Positions 36,201 to 48,200 of a stretch of 64,000 bases of DNA are shown here, piece by piece (position 1 is the stretch's first letter; every line of letters begins with the position of its first letter). Where the stretch lies: assembly GCA_026419785.1 (NCBI GenBank), contig JAODTK010003265.1:107143-171142 (forward strand), given 5' to 3'. The notes beneath the pieces were generated by a model. It searched no databases and was not told where the DNA came from. It was given only the letters and a program-made list of their open reading frames with translations. The translations under genes were made by a program, and so were the position numbers. The stretch comes from Sclerodactyla briareus (taxonomy: Eukaryota; Echinodermata; Holothuroidea; Dendrochirotida; Sclerodactylidae).

Positions 36201-39200
36201 GTCTGTCTGTCTGTCGTCCGTCAGTCTGTCTGTCCTGTCTGTCTTGCCATGTTCAGATGGCATTTAAAAAAGCAACAATGTGCCAATAATGAAAAACTGC
36301 AAAATGCTACTTCCTCACAAATTTTTATTCCTTGACGCAGTCAGAGGAATCTATGCATCATGACAGTGTGTGTATGTATGTCTGTATGTATGTGATGCTT
36401 GGCTCGGAAGGTGATAACTTCGACCCCATCTAGATGGATGAAGCTCATACATAGTAATGTGTGTTCCTCATGATGAGTACATGAATCCTATTGTTTTTAG
36501 GTCAGTCAGAGGTCTCTGAGGTACGCAAATGTTAAAGTTCGAAAACCTGTAACTCGCCTGATGAGTACATGAATCCTATGTTTTAGGTCAGGTCAGAGGT
36601 CATCTGAGGTCACCAAAGCTCAAAGTCTAAATCTTGTAACTCGATCATCCCCAGAAATGGTTGTCTGAATCGGTTTGAAATTTGGTGTGTAGCTTTCCTT
36701 TAGGGGAGTACAGGAACCATATTGTTTTGGGTTAGGTCGGGGGTGAAGTTTTGTCAAAAATAGTAAATCGGGACGAGTCCAATTTTTGAGCCAATTTGGT
36801 CTTGAACCGATAACTCCCCCACCTGGATGGATGAGCCCTACTTGGTATTGTGTTCCCCATGATGAGTACATGAACCCTATTGTTTAAGGTCAGTCAGTGT
36901 CATCTGAGGTCACCAGAGGTCAAGTCTGAAAACCTTGTAACACGATAAGTCCAAATGGTTGGTCTGATAGATTCAAATTTAGTGTGTAGCTTCTTAGCGG
37001 AGTACAGGAACCCTATAGTTTTTGGTATAGGTCAGGTGAATTTTGGTCAAAAACAAAATTGTGCAAAGTCAATAATTTGGCCAATTTTTGGCTCGTGACC
37101 AATAACTCAACCCCACCGGGATGGATAAAGCTTCTACTTGGTATGCGTGTTCGCCCATGATGAGTACATGACCCATTGTTTTGGCGCAGGTCAGAGTCTC
37201 TGAGGTCAGCAGAGGTCAATGTCTGAAAACCTTGTGGACCGATAAGTCGCAGAATGGTTTGTCCTGATCGGGTTCAAATGTGGTGTGAAGCTTTCTTAGG
37301 GGAGTACAGGACCCCTATGTTTTTGGTATAGGTTCAGGTGGGTGTGAATTTTGGTAAAATACAAATTTGTGAAAATTCAATATTCCCCCATTTTGGCTTG
37401 TGAACACGATACTTGACCCCCCTGGATGGATGAAGCTCATAACATGGTAATGTGTGTTTTCCCCATGATGAGGCTTGAACCCTATTGTTTTGGGGGTCAG
37501 GTCAGCAGGTCATCTTTGGTCACCAGAGATGAAAAAGTGTTTTTTTCTGATAACCTTGTTGAACACTCCGAATGGTTGTCCTGATTTGGGGATATTTGGT
37601 GTGTAGCTTCCTATATGGGGAGTACAGGCACCCCTATTGTTCTTGGTATATTCCGGGGTGAATTTTGGTCAAAAAACAAATTTTGTGAAAAGTCAATCAT
37701 TTACCCCAATTTGTGCTTGTTGAACAAGATAACTTGACCCCACCTGGATGGATGAAAGCCTCATACTTGGTATGTGTGTTCCCCATGATGAGAATTGAAC
37801 TCCTATTGTTTTGGTTCAGGTCAGAGGTCATCTGTGGTCACCAGAAGATTAAAGTCTGATAACCTTGTGAACGATAAGTTCCGGAAGGGTTGGTCTGATT
37901 GGGTGGATATTTGGTTGTAGCTTCCATATGGGGAGTAAGAACTCTATTGTTTTTGGTATAGGTTCAGGTGAATTTTGGTAGCAAATAGAAATTGGTGAAA
38001 TTCATATGTTGCCCAATAATGGCTTGTGAACATTATAACTCGATCCCACATGAATGATGAAGCTCTCATTGGTATGTTGTTTCGATAATGAGTTCTGACC
38101 CTATTGTTCTGAGGTCACCAGAGGTCAAGTCTGCCGATCTGAATTAGTGTGTAGCTATCTTATCAATAGTATAAGAACCCCTATCTTTGGTAAAAAAAAT
38201 AGACCATGTGTAGACGTTATGTTTCCCACATTAGCTGTACAATCTCCATTTGTCCGTGAGTCTTGCTATAGGTTGTCAGAAAGAGTCATGAATCACTAAG
38301 TCCTTTCGGCCTTTCGGTGATCAAAAGTATAGTCAAATTCCTCCAATCTTTGTCTTGGAGGTCTACCTGGTCTGCCCGACGAACAGTCTCTGACGTCAGG
38401 CACTGTCAGATATCCCAATGCAGCATAGTATACAGCATGTCCAGCATTAGATGAGGCGTTTTGATGAAGTGCAGGTATTTCAATTCATTACTATTGATTC
38501 ATCCTGTGTTTGAACTGATTCTAGACAAGCCTGGGAAGATGATGTGTTACACGACAATACTTGTGTTTTGCAGGCACTACTATAGTGTCCCTGATGTGGG
38601 CATGGCAAGATTGTCTTGTGTTCTGGTGGAACAGTGTGATGGGGTCCCAGGCTCGATCTCAGCATGCCCCAGGCATTTTGGTCTGCATACTTTGCAGCTG
38701 TGATGGGCATTTCTTGGTCCTCACTTCCTGGTCTTCTGTTGGGATTGTTTGAGGTCCTTGAAATCAGTCTTGTTGATTGGCTGTGAGAGTTCTGAATAAC
38801 AAGCAAATCTTCCACCCCTCCAGGCTCTGAGAAAGTATTCAGATCAGAATTCACTGATAGGGTTTGGACTGGGGAGTTGGCTGTCCTGGAAGCAGGATGT
38901 ATTGGTTATACCCCTAATCCATTGAAATGAGGTGTAATTGTTGTAGTCAGAATTTTAGCTACTGTTGCGTCTTGCACCTTTAGTAAATATTAAAATCAAA
39001 TGTGTTTTATTGGCAACACATTATTGTCAGGATATACCGTAAAAATCTTCATCTTGATTGGCTTCCCGTCAAGTCGACTTAGCCGAACTGCTGAGAAATG
39101 CACCTAGGCGCCTCATGCGAAGACAACAGAGACCATGGTGTCTATCAGCTCGCCAGTAGACTCTGTGCCACATTCGTGCCGTGTTGCCCTGTTTGGCCAA

Positions 39201-42200
39201 CAGCATTGGCGATCTGTGGTCTAGTCTGATCCTGGTAACTGTCAGGTATCCTTTCCCTCCTATGGGAAATCCCCCAGGGGACACATTATGGTGGCCTAAC
39301 TGTTCAGTGTGCCAGGTCTAACAGCAAGGGTTGTGCACTATATAAGTGTGGTGTGAAAAAGTTCAATGTGCAGGGGTAATGATTGTGAAGCACTTTGAGA
39401 TGTGGTTGCCACAGATAAGGTCTATAAAATTGAAATCATTATCATTATAGGTCTAGTCTTGCCCCCAGGTAGGTCTTTCCGGTTGTTGGACGAGAGATTA
39501 ACTATCTTTAGGAGGGAAAGGGTATATTCCGGCCCCTGGGTGTTTGTGGCGTGCACTTCTGCTTGTGATTGCACCACGCAGTAGCCGTTTTTGTCTATGC
39601 GGAGGAGATTTTGATTACCCTCCCCTGAGAAATGCTATATGGGGCTTGTAATGCGAGTGAACAACCTTGGAGCCTTTGAAGTCGACTAGTAGGGCGACGA
39701 AAGTGTAGTCCTGGTCTTTGTACGGAACACCCTGCAGCCGCCAGGGTCCTTGTGGATAGGAACGTACAAGTAGGCGTCTTTTAGATTGATCGTTGGCCCC
39801 ACATCTCCTCCTGTAGGAAGGACGTATCATTGCTAGTGACGCCATTTTCTGAACTCTTTCGCCTGATTGAGAAGTTTTAGGTTGAGAATTGGCCGCCATG
39901 TGTTTTCTTTTTCTTGGTTAGGGAAAATGATGATCTACCAGGCTTGTTGTGTGGCTCAACTCCCTTCCGGATAACTACTGCTTTATCTCTCTTCCAATGC
40001 TCTCTGTAGCTCCGGGTCCATGGGTACTGGGGTATGCTTCTTGATCTTGTGGGAAGATGGCTGGGACGTAAACTGCCTCCTGCTTTGGTAGTCCCTGACT
40101 CTATATGACTCCTATAGCACCCATGGACCCAGGTCGATTACTGCAGCCAGTAAGCACCGGTCAAGTCCCCCTCCCGCCCCCCTACGTATGGTGGGCAGCT
40201 TAGGTTCTGCCCCTCTGGTGGAACCATGGCCATGCTGTGACTGGTACAGGCGTCGTCCAAAGGACCACTCCTGGATTGGGTCCCGATTTGCCTGGGCGGA
40301 GAAGAATTGATCTGACTTCTGGAGGGCCTCTCTCCTTTTCAACGTCCTTCCTAAGGAAGTTGTCAAACTCGCTTCCAAAGAGATCATCTCCTGTCACGGG
40401 GCGCCTCTCTAACCACTTTGGTCGGCCAATGGAGGGCGTCAGGAACCATACTCCTCCGCTCCGCTGTGGCCTCCAGAGAGATCTCAGACTGGTCATAAAT
40501 CAGCCTCGATGGTGGGCCCAGCATTGTTACAATGGCGCCGGTGTCCTTCCTGGAATCCCCCTCGAGGCTGCCCTCTTCGAACGCCTTGGAAATGATCGCA
40601 GTGATGAGCATGAATGCTGAGGCAATTAGTGCAGACCCCCATGATGCTCGTCTATGTCGGAGAAGGCCCTATCCATGGCTCTTCTACCTTGGTCTGTGAA
40701 TTCCCACGAAGGAAGGGCCCCCGCCAAAGGTCTCATCTTAACCTTGGCGGTGTCTGAGATGATGACGGACACGGCAAAAACCTCCCGCCAAGCATCCTCC
40801 TCAACTTTCACGCACTTGATGTTGACTGTTTATGAGTGGTCCTGTATCCCTGAGGGGTTCACTTAAAATGAGCCTTGATGTTGTACCTGTTTTCTCTCTG
40901 TCTGTGGTGGCGGCTCAAACCCCAGCACTTCTCTGACAACCTGAGCTGTTTTCTTGAAGGCCGCCTGGGGGATCTGGATGCCTTTGAGGGCCTCATTCCA
41001 TGATGAGCTGTCGGGCTCCTCTCTGCTTAGCCTAGGTGTCTCCTGACTACCTTTTGTCCGAAAACTACCTCTTGCGGGAAGTCTGTTGTGTCTCTGTGCC
41101 TGACAACCATTGTGGGATGAAGGGGGGACCCTAGAGCCATCTTATCTGGTCTGCCACCATCGACCTGATGTCCTCTATCTGTTATGATGCGCAGCATTGT
41201 GTGGGTGGCACCAAAATAGTGTTCAGTATTGCACTGCATTAGTGTGTGTGTGTGGCTCCAAAATAGTGTTCAATGTTGCACTGCATTAGTGTGTGTGTGT
41301 GTGGCTCCAAAATAGTGTTCAATGTTGCACTGCATTAGTGTGTGTGTGTGTGGCTCCAAAATAGTGTTCAATGTTGCACTGCATTAGTGTGTGTGTGGCT
41401 CCTAAAGAGTGTTTGTGCGATATAGTATGTGTGACAGTCAATCATGCGATACTCACCTATCATTATCGTAACATCACAGCTGGTCTTTAAATAAGCTCTA
41501 CTGGATATCTATTCTTAAGAGAACACTTATAAAGAATCTATGATTGCTCCCCTGAAGTATGATATTTGGCATCATTTGAAGTCGCTTGTGTTCCAAATCA
41601 TAAGTATAGGTATACTCTCGGTGGAAATGGTTTCATAGACATTATGTCACTTTAATTGAATATGCTTCCTTGTGAAATCCATTCTGCAATGTATCTGTTG
41701 GACCTTCAAGAAAGTACATGTGTTAGGTTGTATTTTGTACTTTGTGTATTGATAGCATTTCTGAATGCCTAATATTGCTGACATTCTAGTCTAGAAAAGT
41801 TACCATGCAGCCAACATTCATAACAAAAATCTTGAATGCCAGAAATGAAGCTAAAGATAGTGTACAGATTTACACTCAATCCTTGTTTGAGAAGACCTGA
41901 TCTGAACCACAAACTACTCATCATTTACCTCTCACGCCCGCTACCTGTGAAAATAAAAAACAGTAATAAGCCAGTTCCCAGGTATCAGTCCACTGTGTAA
42001 TCACAGTCGCTACTCCCATGCTCCCCTCCCATACAGACAGGTGTGATTAGATCCACCAAATTGGCATTATTCATTTGCTGAATTTATGGAAAAAGTAAAC
42101 CTGAACAATATTTACTTTTTCAGGTAGCATCTAAATAACTTTGAAAGAATTCTTTTGCTATGTTCTGCTGAACTTCGAAACGATCTAAATCAGACAAAGA

Positions 42201-45200
42201 ACCAGTAGAACGATAAAGTCACCAAAGATGTCTCTTACGTTTAACGGCCAGAAACACCTCCCTTTTTATCCAAGAAGGCCCTTTGTTCTTAGTGGGTAGC
42301 TTTTTCCAAGGAACGTAAACCTTTCATTACCTCGTTAACTTTGCCAATGAAAAACTAAGAAATGCCATCCAGATCAGCCTTCGAGAAAACAAGGAACGAG
42401 CTCAACGCTCTGTTGAATATTGACAGAACAAGACACAATCGAAAGCGATAATATCATGATCACTTGCACCAAGCTTACAAACTCTACATTATCCACGGAA
42501 CATGGATCACTACTCAGAACTAAATCTAAAATAGTATGCTTTCTGGTAGGAAAATGAACATGCTGCGAAAGAAAACATTCTTGGGTGACATTAAAAGGCA
42601 GAACCTTGCCTACCACTACTCCATCAAACCAAGAATTATCTGGTTAATTGAAATCACCCATAATAATTGTACGCTTACCGGAAACTTTGAAAAGCATGTA
42701 AAAAAGAAGCAAGTTATTGCTTTCAGAGCTGTAGGGAGATCGATATACAACACCGACTATAAAGGATCTGGAATACCTGAAGCTGTGGCGGGTGAATTTA
42801 AACCAAACAGAAGTGATTTGTAACTAACACCAATATCTGATCTCTCAATGCTATTCAAGTCAGACCTTCACAACAACAAAAATCCACCCCCAATGCCATG
42901 GAAGTATCTGTACGATCTTGCCTATAAGCAACATTAACCTGGCGTGAAATTCGGCTGTGGAAATATCCTCATTCAGCAAAGACTCTGTAATTCCAATCCC
43001 GTCAGGTTTGCGTTCCTGGATCAAAATTCGGAACTCATCGAATTTATTCCTGATAATTTGGACCTCAGACAGAAAAAATGCAGCTTGCTAAAAATGCCTA
43101 TCGTAAATAGTATCTAGCTTGCCCCGCCTAGTAACACAGCGAGGACTACTATTTACAACCCTGTTCGTAGTGGAATCTGATCCCTTGCCCCCTGACTGAA
43201 TCCAGTTTAACAACCCTTCCCACACAGAAATTAACCAGCTTCCCTAACACTGAAGTCCCAGTATCATTGAGGTGGAAGGATTACTCTTAGTGAAAAGATC
43301 CCTTCCTCCCCAGAAACACGACACATCCACAAACTGCATTCCCTGCCCAGCGCACTCCAACTCCAACCACCTGTTTCAGCCCGCTATATTTCTATCAGCA
43401 ACCCGACCGTCAAACCTGGGGAGAATACCACAAATCGCGACTTTGGACCTAGTAGACTTCAGCTTGCACAACAACTCTTTGAATCGGGATCTAAAGACAT
43501 CCTGGCCGTCCCGCCGGAGGTTATTAGTCCCCATTTCAACAACCACCACTCCTTCGCCCCCACAATCCTGTTAACCTCGCACTTCTGTTTTACACCCTTG
43601 CTCCCGGAAGGCAAACACGCATACGCTTCGGCTTATCTATGCGACTGAACTCCCGATCAACATACAGGACAATCGAGTCCCCAACTAGCAAACACTTCCC
43701 TTTCAAAACCTTATCCTTCCCCCACTGTCCACCTTCACTGCCACCCACTTCAGCTTGAACCCCTTGGCTCTTATCCCTACAATCTCAACCGCCGGTACAC
43801 CATTCCGCCGATCACCCTGCACGGCCTCCTCAACTGCAGCACCACTAACATACTCTTAGTAGCAAGACCGGGATCAATAGTCACTCCGTTGGCTACCTAC
43901 CCCGGACCTCTCCACTCTTGCTCCTTCCGACACTTCCCATAACCGGCTCCAACTTCGCTACCATGACACAAGTCCTGATGTATACACAGCAAATCATCCC
44001 TATTTGGTCTCTGAAATCGACCCCTTTGAGGCTTAACCTGAGAGGGAAATAATCGTCCCACATTTCTCAGCTCACGCAGAAATTCCATATCCTCCTGGGT
44101 GCACAAACAGAACACCGAACAAGCTAATAGCAGAGAGAGAGAGAAAAAAAAAAAACGCAATGATCACAAAGGATCAGTTTAACTAACTTTTAGTTCGACC
44201 TTGGTCGCACTTTCAAACAAGAAATACAATTAATAGGCGATTGATGCGACAGCAGCAGAACACACTAACTCACTCAACGGAAAAAAGGAAAAAAGGCACA
44301 GTCAAAACGTCTGATAGCGGCTGTGACGGCAAGATTCCCTTGTGGCGGAATACTCGGCAATGTTCTTCACCATCCACATTTATTGTTTGTTCACATTAAT
44401 TGACCTACTATACTGACATCTGTACATTAACCTTGGAATGGCTTGGAACATGTCTACCACATTAGCCTGATAGTAGCTATCAGTGCCCAGCACAAATACC
44501 CGGCCCAACTAACTCATTCAAGGCCTGATATTAGCTATATGTACCATCAAAACTGGATACCCAGCACAAGCTCTAGGCCTATAGCAGTGAACAGTTGGTT
44601 GGAAACACACTGGATCCCACAATGGATGGTGATGACAGATCTTCACAGAACTGCTGTGATCCCCCATTATTGCCTGTATTCCAGCCCCCTCAGTGGCTGA
44701 CAGACAAACAGTCCCTGCTTGGCCAGTAGCCAGCCTTGCAGCTCGAGGGAGAATGATAAACAAATCACTCTCACTAGAGTTCAATGGAAAGGACTGTGGG
44801 TAGACAACTTGGGGTGGGTGAATAATTGGATTAAATTGTTAAATCTAATCACACTATGCAAAAAAAATGTACCTCAGCCTAGCCAGTTGGCATGCTTCAT
44901 CCACCCACCCAAGTTTCACCTGATTGAATGTACGGTTCAGAAGTAGATGGAGATCTATTGGGGTAATTAATTAGATAATCGAATTCATCACACTATGCAA
45001 ATAAAAATGTAAATCAGCCTTGCAGTGGCATTCATCCACCCAAGTTTCAAGCTGATAGCATGTATGGTCCAAAAGTTACGAATGAAACGTGACAAACAGA
45101 AACGACGAACGAATGAACTGATGTAACGAACGAAGAACACTGGACGGAGAACATGAATGACTTTTATGAGCTGCTTACCCGCAGCTGAAAATCAATAGTG

Positions 45201-48200
45201 TTGACAATCCAGAGGCTATCTGCATGCGAACAAGCACAGAACACCGAACAAGCTAACAGGAGAGAGAGAGTAGAAAAAATCCCCAAGGCTCACAAGTATC
45301 AGTTTAACTACTTTTTATTCACGGGACCTCGTTCCGCACTTTCGAAACAAGATACAATTATCGTTCAATGCTAAGATGATTCGCTAATTACTTCGCTATC
45401 TAATAAAGCAGTGTGGCTGCATTTGTTTTTTATTGCCACTACAAAACGTGTCCCAATCTCGCAAACCAATTGTAGCTCATTCAGACATCTCTCTAATGTT
45501 TATACTGGGGGATTTTATCGTGCCACGCTTTAGTGCTTTACCGTGTAGCGATTATTCGCTAACGATCGCACATGAAATAAATGGTTACCAAAAGTTCTTG
45601 CCATTAATTCTGTTTCCCTCATTCTCTTCTACTTTCCCATCCATTTTTGACCCCCATTTTTCCCCACAGTTCTGTCCAGTCTATCTTTTATTTATTCTAC
45701 TTAATTTAAAATTTTAAATCATTTTCATTTTCATTAAGACCGCTCCTTTTTGTCATCAAGTCATTCTAATATTCTGCCTTGTAATTTGTAACCGCCCACG
45801 CGACCGCGAATAAGGGAAAATATTGGGTAAATTACCTTATACGCAATGCTGCCGAGTGCGGTACACTGCGTGTTTGCTATTTAATCCCTGTGGTTACTTC
45901 CCATCATTCCGCCAGATATTGGCCACTACTGTGTTTTGTACGCTGACGAATCGCGCCTTTATGCCTGTCAGTTAGAATCCTGGGAATAGTTTGTAACATA
46001 ATTACCTCCCCGTCACACGTGTGCGGGCGCTTATGTACATGGCTTCCTACAGAACTGGAGTTACGAACACTTTTTTGGTTTAATTTTTAATTCATGCTTT
46101 GTTCCATATCCATCGGAAGTACAAAAACGGGAATTATATATTAAATAAGCCACAAAGTTCTCTTCATGGAAATATAAATCTCGCACGTCAATACTCGGTT
46201 AGGGACATTTAGCATCGTGTAGAAAACCTCAATTTTTTTTCCGGACTGTAGTAGTTAACACGTGCAGTGAATTCCAGCTGACGCCCCGTGCGAATTAATA
46301 GGCTGACTATGTAGTAGCAACGCTACGGAAATTGGTGAAAAGTTAACTGGGCATGTAGTGGCGTATTTCGATGGGAACGGCGAGAAGTAGCAGCCATGCA
46401 TTGATTGGTGATACTGGTTTGATCCGGTTTCCTGTTCGTCGCACCTGCTAACTGCGTTCTTGCTAAAAAAAAAAATGCTCTTGCCAGAATCGATTTGCCA
46501 CTTCCGTTTATTTTATATTCCTCGGACCCCCAAACTTTCAGCCGGTGGTTGCGCCCTGTCTACTAGATTATTGTCTCAATGTAATTTATTCTACAAAGGC
46601 TGCCATTCGATCCGTCTTGCAGCTTCTAAATCACGTCCTTACGGGGTGGGAGAATACCTTGCCTTTGCATTGATGTTAAGGATACAAAGTGCCAAAACGA
46701 CCAATTCAGTCATGTTTTTAGAACCATTACGAAGTTATTTTAGTTCACTAATACAAGGGTTTTAAGTTGTAATTTAACCCTTTAGCTACTGAAGGGGACC
46801 CATCCTTAAATACCGAGCCACTTTGGACAAAAATGCCTTCTTTCGTACTTTCAAAACGCTCTGTTTTCCCCTCTTAGATCCATCGTGCATGTCTTTTACC
46901 CTGGAATGATCTCAGGAAGCGCCACGAAGGTTTTGACGGAGGATTTTTAATGAGCTAATTTTGCTATCAACTAATTAGCATATCAGCTAGTTAGCGTATT
47001 CCGTCGGAAATTCATGTTATTCAATGTTCCACTACTTTCAAATTGAGATTGAAGCACCATACAATATGGAACCACCTAGCATTGTCTCTTTTCTTCTCTG
47101 GTTCATCTAGTCATCTATATAGTCCACCGTGTATGGTACACACGGAAACTCCAGGTAGGCCTAGCAGCACCTAGACAGAGCCGCAGATACATCGCCATTG
47201 CCTACGTGTGTTAGAATAGGAGGCCTACCAACCAGGCCTAGGCCCTGTCTGGCCCTGAACGAGGACTTCATCCTCAGAATCATACTCATCAGATTCTCCG
47301 TGATATTCAACATCCTCGGTATCTTCTCCAAGGTCAATATCTTCATCACAAACTGTCAACATCTGTAGATGAGAGTTCAACAGCTGGCGACAAAGTCCGA
47401 ATATCATGCTTGTTTTGTTTTCCTCCCTCCCCTCCCCCCCCCCCCCCCCCGCGAAGTACTCGCCATGACGACCGAATGTATGCTTTAGGGGGCGCTATAT
47501 CAAAAAACACTAATTCTTGAAGCCTATCACACTCCCAGATCACGATTACTGACCATTGTTTCTTACTGGGGGCCGTTCCGTAAAAAAGGTATCATACGCC
47601 CGGAGCAGGCGTACCAGTAAAAACCGATGGTAAGCTATACGCTGGAGCGGGCGTTATACGTAGCGAAAGGGCTAATAGTCTCCTGCTTCATTTCTCCCAT
47701 TGATATTTCTCGTATTGGCTTGGAAATTGCAAGTGAAGAGATGACAACTAGAGCTAAACCTTGTTTCTTCTAGATTGTAAACAATTGTGTGATGGGGAGG
47801 ACTGTTCTCTTGAGTTCATGCATCATTCAACTCACGCGCGTGATAATCGCGATTAATCGCTTAACGATCGCAATTTTTTGCGATTAAACTGTAATGATTT
47901 TGTACACGATCAACGCTATACACGTGCAATCCCTGCTCTGTTTCTAATTGTAATCCTCACCTAATTGAGCATTCTTACAGAGTGGTTTGCCTGGATTTGA
48001 ATTCTACAGGTCGGGAAGCAATATTGCAATTGCCATTACTGTAAAGGAAAACTTCTGTTTCCCATTGCCCAGATATTCCGTAAGGGGCTCACAAAGATGT
48101 TTTGAAGATCACGTGAAAGACGCTGTCTTCATGAGTACAGCTTGAGCCTAAGAAACAACGACACATGGTGCTGGAGTGTATTCCGATTCCACAAGATTCG

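Noticed and set aside
36058..36267. 69-codon Leu/Ser/Cys-rich ORF
   Set aside because: It is a translation of the TCTA/TCTG microsatellite.
38560..38703. Segment after a tttgcag acceptor as the HIT-core exon (YYSVPDV)
   Set aside because: The segment at 38361-38474 matches the same part of CWF19L2 better (VYLVCP, G-H-C, Q-H, D-E-V-Q) and joins exons 11 and 13 in phase.
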